Source: Flavobacteriales bacterium | GTDB lineage: Bacteria > Bacteroidota > Bacteroidia > Flavobacteriales_F > PHOS-HE28 | Length of the DNA: 64,000 nt | Assembly (NCBI GenBank): GCA_026129465.1 | Contig: JAHCIA010000001.1 | Coordinates: forward strand, 2,431,964-2,495,963 | Reading direction: 5' to 3' | In this document: positions 34,168-43,027 of the stretch, in pieces | How positions within the stretch are numbered: the first letter of the stretch is position 1 | How the letters are laid out: each line of letters begins with the position of its first letter | The notes under the pieces: model-generated | What the model was told of the DNA's origin: nothing | What the model saw: only the letters and a program-made list of their open reading frames with translations | The model's database searches: none | Position numbers and translations under genes: made by a program

Positions 34168-35160
34168 ATGGAAAGAAAGATCGCGGTAATAGGCGCCGGC
34201 AGCTGGGGCACCGCCCTGGTGAAGCTGCTCTCTGCGAACGCCGACAAGGTGGGCTGGTGGGTAAGGCGCGAGAGCACCATTGAGCACATCCGCAAGTACG
34301 GCCACAACCCGGACTACATCAGCGCCGCGCAGTTCGAGGTGGATCGCCTGGCCATGAGCAACGATATCCATGCCGTCGTGTCCGCCGCCGACGTGCTGGT
34401 GATCGCCGTGCCCAGCGCATTCCTGCAGGCCACCATGGACCTGCTGGACCCCTCCGAGTTGAAGGGGAAGACCGTCTTCAGCGCGGTAAAGGGGATCGTG
34501 CCGGCGACCAACCAGATCGTGGGCAGTTATCTCTTCGAGCACAAGGCTGTGGCCGAGAACGACTTCGGGGTGATCTGCGGTCCCTGCCATGCCGAGGAGG
34601 TGGCCCTGGAGCGCCTCAGCTACCTCACCATCGCCTGCCAGGACACGGCCAAGGCACAGGCCATGGGCAAAGCCTTGAACGGCCGCTTCATGAAGACCAC
34701 GCTCAGCGACGACATCTACGGCACCGAGTACGCCGCCATCCTGAAGAACGTGATCGCCGTTTGCGCCGGCATCAGCGTGGGGCTGGGCTACGGCGACAAC
34801 TTCCGCGCGGTACTGGTGAGCCGCGCCATCCAGGAGATCGCCCGCTTCGTGGAGGCGGTGCATCCCATCCGGCGCGACATCAACGAACCGGCCTACCTGG
34901 GCGATCTGTTGGTGACGGCCTACTCCACCTTCAGCCGCAACCGCGAGTTCGGCACCATGGTGGGCAAGGGCTACAGCGTGCGCGCAGCCCAGATGGAGAT
35001 GAACATGGTGGCCGAGGGTTACCATGCCGTGAAGTGCGTGCATGAGATCAACCAGCAGCTCAAGGTGGACATGCCCATCACAGAGACCACCTACCGCATC
35101 CTCTACGAGAAGATGGCGCCCATGATGGAGATGCGTTTGCTGAGCGATCGGCTGGCGTAG
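34168..35160 (+). CDS. gpsA: NAD(P)H-dependent glycerol-3-phosphate dehydrogenase
   Basis: A 330-residue enzyme that reduces dihydroxyacetone phosphate to sn-glycerol-3-phosphate for phospholipid synthesis. The Rossmann motif GAGSWGTALVKLL begins at residue 9; GKTVFSAVKGIVP, VICGPCHAEEVALERLS (family GP.HAEE) and the catalytic Lys in EYAAILKNVIAVCAGI (about 190-205) are present. The GDNFRAVLVSRAIQEI and RNREFG segments complete the C-terminal domain. Length fits GpsA. Confidence 0.93.
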   Translation: MERKIAVIGAGSWGTALVKLLSANADKVGWWVRRESTIEHIRKYGHNPDYISAAQFEVDRLAMSNDIHAVVSAADVLVIAVPSAFLQATMDLLDPSELKGKTVFSAVKGIVPATNQIVGSYLFEHKAVAENDFGVICGPCHAEEVALERLSYLTIACQDTAKAQAMGKALNGRFMKTTLSDDIYGTEYAAILKNVIAVCAGISVGLGYGDNFRAVLVSRAIQEIARFVEAVHPIRRDINEPAYLGDLLVTAYSTFSRNREFGTMVGKGYSVRAAQMEMNMVAEGYHAVKCVHEINQQLKVDMPITETTYRILYEKMAPMMEMRLLSDRLA

Positions 35161-35163
35161 GAA

Positions 35164-35290
35164 GACCACAGAGCCTATGGGAACCACAGAGGTCACAGAG
35201 AGATCAGGACCAATGGCCATGGCCCAACCCGTTCTGGCGGGCGGCTTTCCGCGGCAATAACTCCGTGCCCTCCGTGCCTCTGTGGTGAAC
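35164..35290. mobile_element. Empty octad-repeat element
   Basis: The left end has two CCACAGAG-type units (35166 and 35184) and the right end is CTCCGTGCCTCTGTGG-like (35261-35285), the inverse of the left. The inside is only about 70 bases. It keeps AGATCAGG followed by ATGGCC, as in cassette 2, but has no GxxExxY gene. A 15-codon frame starts there (35213-35260) and ends at TAA. It lies between gpsA and the small conserved gene. Confidence 0.6.
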
Positions 35291-35302
35291 GAATACACGA
35301 GC

Positions 35303-35539
35303 ATGCCCCGCATACGCCTCCACTGGGATTTCTTCGGGCCCGATGCGCCCGTGACCGCAGAGCACTTCCTCAGGCACCTGGACGAGTTCTGCGCACGTGA
35401 AGACGTGAGCGGATACGAACACTGGACACGCCATGATGCGGTGCGCACCACGGCCATCATGGAATGCGACGAACGATACTTGAAGATGCTGCGCGAAGCC
35501 CTGCGCCCGGTGCGGGGGGAGCGTGTGCTCGGGGAATGA
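35303..35539 (+). CDS. Small conserved protein of unknown function
   Basis: A 78-residue protein, MPRIRLHWDFFGPDAPVTAE onward, with a mixed alpha-beta pattern: a first strand, then HFLRHLDEFCARE helix, a GYEHWTRHDAVRTTAIMEC strand pair and a final LKMLREALRP helix. The layout looks like a ferredoxin-like or small metal-binding fold, with two Cys and three His. I recall similar small proteins in other Bacteroidota but no function. It follows gpsA and an empty octad element; the longer upstream frame lies in that element. Confidence 0.65.
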   Translation: MPRIRLHWDFFGPDAPVTAEHFLRHLDEFCAREDVSGYEHWTRHDAVRTTAIMECDERYLKMLREALRPVRGERVLGE

Positions 35540-35546
35540 CCCCTGG

Positions 35547-37154
35547 TCAGCGTATGAAGCGCACCACCTTGCGCAACTCGCCTGCCTGCAGTCGCACCAG
35601 GTAGGCGCCTGCCGCCAGGTCCTGCACATCCACACGCATGCGCTGGCCACCTGCCGGAATGCGGGCCGACAACAACTGCCGCACCTGCCTGCCACTGCTG
35701 TCGAGGAGATCCAGCGCCACCATGCCGCCAACTTCCAGGTCGATGGTGATGTACACCTCGCCACTGCCCGGCACGGCGCTCACGGTCATGATCTCCCGGC
35801 TGGTGGCCTCGGCATCATCGAGGCTTGTGGTCACATCCTGCACGAGGAGCACGCGGAACACCCGCGCGGTGGCGTCGCTCTGTGTGCCCGTGTTGACGAA
35901 GAAGATGTTGCGCGCACTGCTTTCGATACCGCCCACGATGTGGCCCGCGAGCACCGTATCGCCCACGAGCGCGTCCAGGTCCACGATGGCATCGGAGATC
36001 AGGGGGATGTCCGGGTTGTGGATGAACTCCGCACCCGCCCCCATCAATGCGGGCATTTCGCCGATCGCGAATTCCTCCATACTGCCATCCCCCTCGCGCA
36101 CCACCATGCTGATCGTGTTCACGAAGGGCACGTTCACATCGTCCACCAACTGGCCGTTGGCGTTGAAGTAGTAGCGGCCGATGCCACCGAAGAACACCGT
36201 GCCCATGCGGTTCTCGTTCGTGCTGTACACCGGCATGTGGCCACCGTGGTACTGATTGAGCAACTGCTCGAAATCCGGCACGGCCGTGTAGGCGTCCGCG
36301 GTGATGTCCACGGTGTTCAGCCAGGGGATGTCGGCCTCATACTGGAACACACCACTGAAGGCCGTGTAGCCGGGCGTGCCATCGGGGAAGATCTGCGCCA
36401 CCAGGTTGTAGTCCCGGCGGTGCAACTCCAAGGTGTCCACCACTTCGGTGAAGTCCGTGATAGCCAGGTTGGCCCCGTCGTCCGCGATGCGGAAGCGGCG
36501 GATCGCGTTGGTGTATTCCTGGATGAAGCCCGGACCGAAGTCGGGGCCCTGCGGGTTGTAACGGCCGATGAAGCGCTGACCGCCCACCAAGTGGAAGAGG
36601 TCGCCCACAGTACCCAGATATCCGCCGGTCACCGCCATGCGCTGGTCCGTGATGGAGCGGAAATGCGGAGCGATCTCCTGTCCGTTCTTGATGGCGTTGA
36701 TGGCTTCGGACACATCCACCGCGGTGAGGCGCGGGTGGGTGATGTGGTCGTTGGCCAGGGCGGCGAACCCATATCCCCCGATGATGTACAGTGTGTTGCC
36801 CACCTGCTCGTACTCCATGTTGGTGCTCTGCAACTGCTGGTACACCGCAGCGGGCAGGCTGCTCATGGGCGTGCTCCAAACTTGTTGTAACACGGGATCC
36901 ACCACGTAGGCCACGGTGTTGTTGTCCTCGGCCAAAAAGGCCGCGAAGGGCTGCCGACGGTGCAATCCATCGGTGCGGCCGCCGATCAGCAGCCACTCGC
37001 CATTGTGCTGCCCCCATGCGAAGGATTGCAGGCCCGGCATGTTGGGGATCGTGATCTCCTGCAGCACCACATGGCGATCGCCGAGGTCCTGGGCGAAGAG
37101 GCTGGTGGCACAGAGGCCGAAGGTGAGGAGCAGGGGCCGCGAGACAGGGTTCAT
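35547..37154 (-). CDS. T9SS-secreted kelch-like propeller protein
   Basis: A 535-residue exported protein (signal peptide LLLTFGLCATSLFAQ). The body has kelch/propeller features (WLLIGGRTDGLHR, NTLYIIGGYGFAAL, GTVFFGGIGRYYF), each a strand followed by a Gly-Gly pair. The last 80 residues form a Por-sorting domain: VYITIDLEVGGMVALDLLDSSGRQVRQL and LAAGAYLVRLQAGELRKVVRFIR. It is likely surface-bound or released. It is followed in the same direction, 45 bases after its ATG region upstream, by nothing on that strand within 1 kb; the GT2 gene's stop lies 46 bases upstream of it. Confidence 0.82.
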   Translation of the reverse strand: MNPVSRPLLLTFGLCATSLFAQDLGDRHVVLQEITIPNMPGLQSFAWGQHNGEWLLIGGRTDGLHRRQPFAAFLAEDNNTVAYVVDPVLQQVWSTPMSSLPAAVYQQLQSTNMEYEQVGNTLYIIGGYGFAALANDHITHPRLTAVDVSEAINAIKNGQEIAPHFRSITDQRMAVTGGYLGTVGDLFHLVGGQRFIGRYNPQGPDFGPGFIQEYTNAIRRFRIADDGANLAITDFTEVVDTLELHRRDYNLVAQIFPDGTPGYTAFSGVFQYEADIPWLNTVDITADAYTAVPDFEQLLNQYHGGHMPVYSTNENRMGTVFFGGIGRYYFNANGQLVDDVNVPFVNTISMVVREGDGSMEEFAIGEMPALMGAGAEFIHNPDIPLISDAIVDLDALVGDTVLAGHIVGGIESSARNIFFVNTGTQSDATARVFRVLLVQDVTTSLDDAEATSREIMTVSAVPGSGEVYITIDLEVGGMVALDLLDSSGRQVRQLLSARIPAGGQRMRVDVQDLAAGAYLVRLQAGELRKVVRFIR

Positions 37155-37199
37155 GGCACAAAGGTCCCGGACGTGAGCACCTACGCTCCGTGACCTGGG

Positions 37200-38216
37200 T
37201 CACGCCGCCAGCACGAAGTCCTCCCCCTCCACCAGACCCCGTCCGGCCAGATACCCTGCGATCCGGTCCCCCGTGCCGCGCTGGCTGATGAAGCTCACGA
37301 TGAAAGCCTCACCAGCGGGTGGCAGCCGGTCGTGCGGGATCCAGCGATAGCCCGGCACCTTGCGCGTGCGCACATCGGTGTAGGCGTCCACGCGCATGCC
37401 TTGTTCGCGCAGCAGCCGCGCACGCTCGCGGCACATGGGGCTGGTGCCCGCGATGACCACCGGTCGCGCGTTGGCATACTTGCGCTGGTACCACCTCGCC
37501 AGCCATTTCGCCTTGGTGGTGAAGAAGGCCGCCTTGCCATAGTTGGCGTGCGTGCGGCTCAGGCGGGTGGGATGATCGTGCCACGTGAGCAGTTCTTCGG
37601 GCAGCTTCGCGAAGCGCACCCCGGCATGCATCCAGCGCATCCACAGCTCGTGGTCCTCGGGCAGGGGACCGGTGTCGTAGCCGCCATGCCGTTCCATCAA
37701 CTCGCGCCGGAACATCACGGTGGGGTGTGCGAGTGGCGCATCCACGAAACGCTTCACGTAATGCTCATGCGGAGAAAGGATGGCGTTCTGCCAGCCCACG
37801 AACCACTTCATGCCGCTGTTCCTCTCCACGGTGGTGGCGAAGACCGTGCACGTGCCCAGCACACCGATATCCGGGTGCGTGTCGAGGTAGGCCACCTGCT
37901 TCGCCAAGCGCTCCGGGTGGCACACGTCGTCGGCATCCATGCGGGCGATGTACGTGCCTCTTGCGTGCTTCAGCCCGGTGTTCAGCGCGTGGGCGATGCC
38001 AATGACGGGTTCGTGCAACAGACCGACACGCGGATCCCGATCCGCCCATTCCCGGGCGATCGAAGGACCTGCGCCTGTGGAGGCATTGTCGACGAGCAGC
38101 AATTCCCAGTCCTGGAAGGTCTGCGCCACGACGCTGGCGATGGCGGCATCCAACGTGTCGGCCGCATCGCGGTATGGAAGCAGAACCGACACGAGGGGGC
38201 GATCGCGCGTCACCAT
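37200..38216 (-). CDS. Family 2 glycosyltransferase with C-terminal extension
   Basis: A 338-residue GT-A enzyme. It starts MVTRDRPLVSVLLPYRDAADTLDAA; the nucleotide-sugar site shows WELLLVDNASTG and the metal-binding YIARMDADDVCHPERL (about 89-104). The acceptor side has GGYDTGPLPEDHELWMRW with the catalytic Asp/Glu. The last 90 residues (VVIAGTSPMCRERARLLREQG, then RGLVEGEDFVLAA) look like a small Rossmann-like module found after some family 2 enzymes. Donor and acceptor are unknown. Its start overlaps the end of the upstream barrel-like gene by seven bases, so these two are coupled. Confidence 0.85.
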   Translation of the reverse strand: MVTRDRPLVSVLLPYRDAADTLDAAIASVVAQTFQDWELLLVDNASTGAGPSIAREWADRDPRVGLLHEPVIGIAHALNTGLKHARGTYIARMDADDVCHPERLAKQVAYLDTHPDIGVLGTCTVFATTVERNSGMKWFVGWQNAILSPHEHYVKRFVDAPLAHPTVMFRRELMERHGGYDTGPLPEDHELWMRWMHAGVRFAKLPEELLTWHDHPTRLSRTHANYGKAAFFTTKAKWLARWYQRKYANARPVVIAGTSPMCRERARLLREQGMRVDAYTDVRTRKVPGYRWIPHDRLPPAGEAFIVSFISQRGTGDRIAGYLAGRGLVEGEDFVLAA

Positions 38217-39112
38217 GCCAATTGTGCGAAAGAACGCACATAGGTGATCGACGCGCCCGACCAGGGCCTGTCGTTCAGGCCATGGAACAGGCCCACACGC
38301 CACATGCTCCGCGAATCGCCACGCCATTCCAAGGCCCCGCGCAATTCCATCGGGCGGTCCTGCTCATTCAAATAGCCCGCGTACCCGGCCAGCGAAAGCT
38401 CGCTCCACCAGCGGCCATGGTCCGCCACGATACCAAGACCGTAGAGCAGGCAGTCGTTCTGGAAATAGTCCACACGGTTGGTCTGGTACACCAGGAAACC
38501 GAGCGTGGCATGCGGACGCAGACGTTCCAGCCACGGCTTGTCGATCGTGTACCAGCGCCCGGTGGAGAGGTCGAAGGAATAGCCCGGCGCATCGGTGTGG
38601 CGCGCGCCCTCCAGGTTGTTGCCGCTGGCGGTGCGCAGGCGCATGCGCAGCAAAAGGCCCATGCGCCCTTCGCGCTCGGGGACCAGTTGCAGCAGTGTGT
38701 TGAGGTTCACGTCGCCGGTGCTGAAGCCCCGGCCATCACGATCGCGCGCGCGGCGCAGGTCGCGGGTCACCGTGTCCATCACGTAGTGCTCCAGCGCCAT
38801 CCAGTCCAGCCCCACGGCCACACGCCCGCCGGCGAAGGGCAGATGCAGCTTCACCGTGGCGTCCAGCGTCGTTTCTCCAGTGGCGAAATGACCGCGACCG
38901 CCCAGCTCGAAACGGCCCAACGTATCGATGCGACCCTGTTCCAGCGGCGGTATCGGCAGGGCGTTCGGTCCGAGCAGCGCGGGGCTGTACACGAGGTAGC
39001 GCGTCCAGTGCGTCACATTGTCCCAGTCGTGGGTCTCATTCCACCACGTGAAGTCCTGCGCGGCGGCGGCACGCACCAGCAGTAACAGGGTAATGAACAG
39101 AAGCCGCCGCAT
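38210..39112 (-). CDS. Outer-membrane beta-barrel-like protein, not otherwise recognised
   Basis: A 300-residue exported protein (signal MRRLLFITLLLLVRAAAAQ). The mature part alternates aromatic and polar residues in about 10 strand-like stretches (GRVAVGLDWMALEHYV; HATLGFLVYQTNRVDYF; WWSELSLAGYAGYL) and ends in an aromatic residue (FAQLAW), which suits a beta barrel in the outer membrane. No family is recognised. The start is taken at 39112, where the signal peptide begins. Its last bases overlap the GT2 start. Confidence 0.65.
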   Translation of the reverse strand: MRRLLFITLLLLVRAAAAQDFTWWNETHDWDNVTHWTRYLVYSPALLGPNALPIPPLEQGRIDTLGRFELGGRGHFATGETTLDATVKLHLPFAGGRVAVGLDWMALEHYVMDTVTRDLRRARDRDGRGFSTGDVNLNTLLQLVPEREGRMGLLLRMRLRTASGNNLEGARHTDAPGYSFDLSTGRWYTIDKPWLERLRPHATLGFLVYQTNRVDYFQNDCLLYGLGIVADHGRWWSELSLAGYAGYLNEQDRPMELRGALEWRGDSRSMWRVGLFHGLNDRPWSGASITYVRSFAQLAW

Positions 39113-39248
39113 GGGCACGAAGTTGAGCATCGCGCACGATGGATGACCTAACGCGTTGCCTGGAACACCGCGTCGAGCGGTTCGCCCAAGAGCAGGCTCA
39201 CGAACAACATGCTCAGGACCACATAGAGTACGAAGGTCACCGGCACCA

Positions 39249-39899
39249 TCACCAGGCCTTCATCACCGTCCATACCCCACGCCGGTGCAGATGCACACAA
39301 GCCCATGCGACGATGCCCAGGATGATCACGAAGCTCAACAGGTGGGCCGGTGGCCAGAATTTCACCACAATGAGCAGCGTGCTGGAGATGAACAGATAGG
39401 TGCCCGCTGTGAAGGTGTAGTGCACCAGACGCTCCACCCAACGCAGCCCGGTGCGTGGGAAAAGCACGCGATCGAAGGTGGCGAGCAACGCGATCAGGAT
39501 CGGTTGCAGCAGGTTCACATGGCGACTCATCCAATGGTTCACACGCATGGCGGGCGTATCGGGCGGTGCCATTCCTCCTGCGCTGGCCACTGCGGCGTCC
39601 ACGGGATCCCATTGCAGCACCCAGCGCACCAGGTAGTAGAAGGCCATGCCGAAGAGAAAGTAGCGCACCGGCGGCGTGAAGGACTTGCGGCGCCCTGCGA
39701 TGAAGGCCCGCGTGAGCTTCGCCGGACCGGAGAGGAAGGTGCGCAGCGTGTTCAGAAAGGGCCCTTCGATATTGAAGACCGAGGCGAGAGCATCCTCCAG
39801 CACCTCCTTCAGCCGGATGCCCGGAACCACGCGCTTCTGGCCGCAGGCGGGACAGAAGGCGCCGTCATGCGCATGGCCGCAGTTGGCGCAGGGTGCCAT
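39249..39899 (-). CDS. DUF3667-family membrane protein, probably frameshifted at the end
   Basis: A 216-residue protein with an N-terminal zinc-ribbon-like pair (CANCGHAHDGAFCPACGQKR) and the DUF3667 segments LEDALASVFNIEGPFLNTLRTFLSGPAKLTRAFIAG and FTPPVRYFLFGMAFYYLV, then three to four membrane helices. It stops after TVMKAW at a TGA (39249-39251). A further frame directly continues with a strong helix (VMVPVTFVLYVVLSMLF to ATR, stop at 39148). The two parts together would give a normal family length of about 250, so one base seems missing near 39250-39265. Function unknown. Confidence 0.75.
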   Translation of the reverse strand: MAPCANCGHAHDGAFCPACGQKRVVPGIRLKEVLEDALASVFNIEGPFLNTLRTFLSGPAKLTRAFIAGRRKSFTPPVRYFLFGMAFYYLVRWVLQWDPVDAAVASAGGMAPPDTPAMRVNHWMSRHVNLLQPILIALLATFDRVLFPRTGLRWVERLVHYTFTAGTYLFISSTLLIVVKFWPPAHLLSFVIILGIVAWACVHLHRRGVWTVMKAW

Positions 39900-39958
39900 C
39901 GGGAGCAAGGTAGGTGCAGGGTGGCATCGGCGCTTCCTGAACAAGGGTCCGCGGGCAG

Positions 39959-41758
39959 CTATTGCGAGGAGGCCAATCCCCGCATCACCACTTCCGCCTT
40001 CTTGGCCCCCACCGTGGCCACCACATCCTCGGGCAGCGCCTCGCGGATGCCCTTGATGCTGCCAAAGCGGTTGAGGAGCTTCTGCGCGGTGCCGGGCCCG
40101 ATGCCGGGGATCTCCTCCAGGCCGGTGCGCACGATGCGCTTGCTGCGCTTGCCGCGGTGGTGCGTGATGCCGAAGCGGTGCGCCTCGTTGCGCATGTGCT
40201 GGATGACCTTCAGGCTGCTGCTGCGTTTGTCGATGTGCAGCGGGTAGGGGTCGCCGGGGAAGTAGATCTCCTCCAGCTTCTTGGCGATGCCGATGATGGC
40301 GATCTTGCCGCGCAGCCCCAGGCGGTCCAGTGCTTCGAGGGCGGCGCTGAGCTGGCCTTTGCCACCGTCGATGACGATGAGCTGCGGCAGCGGTTCGCCT
40401 TCGGTGACGAGCCTGCTGTAGCGGCGCTCCACGGCCTCGGTCATGCTGGCGAAATCGTCCGGCCCCTCCACCGTGCGGATGTTGAAGTGGCGGTAGTCCT
40501 TCTTGCTGGGCTTGGCGTCCTTGAACACCACGCAGGCGCTCACGGGATCGGTGCCCTGGGTGTTGCTGTTGTCGAAGCACTCGATGTGGCGCGGCAGCTC
40601 GTTGAGGCGCAGGTCCTGCTTGAGCTGCTCCAGGGTGCGGGTGGTGGCGCCCTCGGGGTCGGTGAGCTTCTCCTGCTTCTGCTTGTCCAGCATGAAGTAG
40701 CGCACGTTGCGTTCGCAGAGCTCCAGCAGCTTCAGCTTGTCGCCGCGCTGGGGCACGGTGAAGGTGAGGCCGGGCACCTCGATCTCGGGGTCGAAGGGCA
40801 CGATGGCCTCGGGTGAGAGGCTGTGGTAGCGGCTGCGCAGTTCGGCGATGGCGAGCTGGAGCATCTCCACGTCGGTCTCGTCCAGGCGGCGTTTCAGCTC
40901 GATGGTGATGCCGTGCACCACGGCGCCATCGATGACGCGCATGTAGTTGACGTAGGTGCTGGCCGTGTCGCTCACCAGGCCGTAGATGTCCACATCGCCG
41001 ATGTCGGGGTTCACCACGATGCTCTTGGCGCGGTAGCTCTCCAGCCGTTCGATCTTCTGGCGGTACTCCTCGGCGGCCTCGAACTCAAGCTTCTCGGCAT
41101 GCTCGTGCATCAACGGCTTCATCACCTTCAGCAGCCCGGCCACGCGCCCCTTGACGATCTCGCGCACCTGGCCCATGTGCTCGTTGTACTCGGCCTCGCT
41201 CTGCAGGCCTTCGCAGGGGGCCTTGCAGTTGCCGATGTGGTACTCCAGGCAGCGCTTGAACTTCTTCTGCTCGATGTTCTTCGGCGAGAGGTCGTAGTTG
41301 CAGGTGCGCAGCTTGTACAGCTTGTGCACCAGGCCGAGCACGGTCTTCATGGTGCGCACGCTGGCGTAGGGGCCGAAGTAGTCGCTGCCGTCGCTCTCCG
41401 GGTTGCGCATGCCCTCCACGCGGGGGAAGCGTTCGTTGCGGATGCGGATGAAGGGGAAGCTCTTGTCGTCGCGCAGCAGGATGTTGTAGCGCGGCTGGTG
41501 TTCCTTGATCAGGCTGTTCTCCAGCAGCAGCGCCTCGAACTCGGTGGGCACGTGGATCACGCGCAGGTCGGCGATCTTGCGGACGAGCAGGCGGGTCTTG
41601 CCGTCGGTGTGCTCCTTGGCGAAGTAGCTGCCCACGCGGTTGCGCAGGTCCTTGGCCTTGCCCACGTAGAGGATGACCCCTTCGGCATCGAAGAACTGGT
41701 ACACGCCGGGGGTGTGCGGCAGCAGGCGGACCTTCTCGCGGACGTCGAGGGGGTTCAT
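39959..41758 (-). CDS. uvrC: UvrABC system protein C (excinuclease subunit)
   Basis: A 599-residue nucleotide excision repair endonuclease. The GIY-YIG domain opens GVYQFFDAEGVILYVGKAKDLRNRV (about 17-41), the CNYDLSP/CPFCAPC-like Cys cluster region lies near 150-175, a UVR motif (LEFEAAEEYRQKIERLES) near 218, the RNase H-like C-terminal nuclease has CFDNSNTQGTDPVSACVVF (about 390) and VIDGGKGQLSAAL, and a helix-hairpin-helix tail ends GIGPGTAQKLLNRFGSI. All parts expected of UvrC are present. The long upstream frame before 41758 is not coding. Confidence 0.96.
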   Translation of the reverse strand: MNPLDVREKVRLLPHTPGVYQFFDAEGVILYVGKAKDLRNRVGSYFAKEHTDGKTRLLVRKIADLRVIHVPTEFEALLLENSLIKEHQPRYNILLRDDKSFPFIRIRNERFPRVEGMRNPESDGSDYFGPYASVRTMKTVLGLVHKLYKLRTCNYDLSPKNIEQKKFKRCLEYHIGNCKAPCEGLQSEAEYNEHMGQVREIVKGRVAGLLKVMKPLMHEHAEKLEFEAAEEYRQKIERLESYRAKSIVVNPDIGDVDIYGLVSDTASTYVNYMRVIDGAVVHGITIELKRRLDETDVEMLQLAIAELRSRYHSLSPEAIVPFDPEIEVPGLTFTVPQRGDKLKLLELCERNVRYFMLDKQKQEKLTDPEGATTRTLEQLKQDLRLNELPRHIECFDNSNTQGTDPVSACVVFKDAKPSKKDYRHFNIRTVEGPDDFASMTEAVERRYSRLVTEGEPLPQLIVIDGGKGQLSAALEALDRLGLRGKIAIIGIAKKLEEIYFPGDPYPLHIDKRSSSLKVIQHMRNEAHRFGITHHRGKRSKRIVRTGLEEIPGIGPGTAQKLLNRFGSIKGIREALPEDVVATVGAKKAEVVMRGLASSQ

Positions 41759-41821
41759 CTGTTGCCAAAGTTCGTTGTTGGGCTTCGCCCGTAGCGATCC
41801 GTCGTTGATACAACATGGGTT

Positions 41822-41937
41822 GAGTAGCCAGTGGCGAGTAGGCGAGTGGCGAGTAAATGCCCCATACCGGCGCTTATCGCCGAGGGCATTTACTCGCCAC
41901 TCGAAGGTCGCAGGCCGAACTCGCCACTCGCCACTCT
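41822..41937. repeat. Heptad-repeat hairpin element (family B) with 59-base core
   Basis: Outer GGCGAGTGGCGAGT-type units face ACTCGCCACTCGCC-type units. The core at 41844-41902 has the same 59-base length and the same arms (GAGTGGCGAGT..AATGCCC and GGGCATTTACTCGCCACTC) as that at 19125-19183, while its tip is different (CGGCG-CTTAT-CGCCG) but again self-complementary. It lies between uvrC and lpxD, divergent genes. Confidence 0.85.
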
Positions 41938-41943
41938 CCCCCC

Positions 41944-41951
41944 TACCTTGG
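41944..41951 (+). promoter_or_regulatory. -7 box for lpxD
   Basis: TACCTTGG, 21 bases before the lpxD ATG at 41973, identical to the box of the ATP-grasp gene at 17392. Confidence 0.4.
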
Positions 41952-41972
41952 CGGTCCACACTGAACAGCCTC

Positions 41973-42992
41973 ATGCAATTCACCGCCGCGCAGATCGCCC
42001 AACTCCTCCAAGGCACCGTGGAAGGCGACCCCAACGCCACCGTCAGCAAGCTCTCCAAGATCGAGGAAGGCGGTCCGGGGTCGCTGAGCTTTCTGGCCAA
42101 CCCCGCCTACACACAATACGTGTACGACACCACCGCCAGCGTGGTGATCATCGGTGAGACTTTCATGTTGACCGGTCCGGTGAAGACCACCCTGGTGCGC
42201 GTGGCCGATGCACAGGGCGCCTTCGCGAAGGTGCTGGCGATGTACAACACCATCAAGCTGGACAAGAAGGGCATCGCACCCCAGGCGGTGATCGAGGAGG
42301 GTGCCACCTACGGCAATGACTGCTACATCGGCGCGCTGGCCTACATCGGCGCCAACGCGAAGCTGGGCAACAACGTGAAGGTCTACCCGCATGCGTACAT
42401 CGGCGACAACGTGACCATCGGTGACAACACCACCGTTTTCGCCAACGTGACGATCTATTCCGACTGTGTGGTTGGCGCCAATTGCATCATCCACAGCGGC
42501 ACGGTGATCGGCAGCGACGGCTTCCGTTTCGCGACCGGCCCGGATGGTGGCGCCAAGATCCCGCAGATCGGCAACGTGGTGCTGGAGGACGATGTGGAGA
42601 TCGGCGCCAACTGCGCCATCGACCGCGCCACGCTGGGCAGTACGATCCTGCGCAAGGGCGTCAAATTCGACAACCTCATCCACATCGCGCACAACGTGGA
42701 GGTGGGCGAGAACACCTATTACGCCGCAGGCGGTGTGGTGGCGGGCAGCACCAAGATCGGCAGGAACTGCATGTTCAGCGGGCAGGTGGGGATCATCGGC
42801 CATTTGAAGATCGCGGACGGCACCATCATCGCGGCACAGAGCGGCATCAGCAAAGACACCAAGGCGGGCGAGACCTACATGGGTTCACCGGCCTTCGAGG
42901 TGGGCCGGTACCGCAAGAGCTACATCCACTTCCGCAACCTGGACAGCCTGGTGGAGCGGGTGAAGAAGCTGGAAATGGCCCAGGGTGGCTGA
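41973..42992 (+). CDS. lpxD: UDP-3-O-acylglucosamine N-acyltransferase
   Basis: A 339-residue lipid A enzyme, third step of the pathway, acting on UDP-3-O-acyl-GlcN with acyl-ACP. The N-terminal uridine-binding domain (MQFTAAQIAQLLQGTVEGD) is followed by a left-handed beta helix of hexapeptide repeats (IGANAKLGNNVKVYPHAYIG; GDNTTVFANVTIY) and the active-site His in LIHIAHNVEVGENTY (about 235). The end is a helix (YIHFRNLDSLVERVKKLE). Length and order match LpxD, which shows a Gram-negative outer membrane with lipid A. It is followed by a bidirectional terminator. Confidence 0.96.
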   Translation: MQFTAAQIAQLLQGTVEGDPNATVSKLSKIEEGGPGSLSFLANPAYTQYVYDTTASVVIIGETFMLTGPVKTTLVRVADAQGAFAKVLAMYNTIKLDKKGIAPQAVIEEGATYGNDCYIGALAYIGANAKLGNNVKVYPHAYIGDNVTIGDNTTVFANVTIYSDCVVGANCIIHSGTVIGSDGFRFATGPDGGAKIPQIGNVVLEDDVEIGANCAIDRATLGSTILRKGVKFDNLIHIAHNVEVGENTYYAAGGVVAGSTKIGRNCMFSGQVGIIGHLKIADGTIIAAQSGISKDTKAGETYMGSPAFEVGRYRKSYIHFRNLDSLVERVKKLEMAQGG

Positions 42993-43027
42993 TCGCGTCA
43001 CCACCACGGTGGCCCCCGAAAAGAAAA

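Noticed and set aside
35213-35260. A 15-codon frame inside the empty octad element
   Set aside because: Too short to judge, and the shared ATGGCC is better explained as a remnant of the GxxExxY start; kept only as a remark in the finding.
39959-40816. Plus-strand frame opposite uvrC
   Set aside because: Antisense to a fully conserved UvrC; no recognisable domain.
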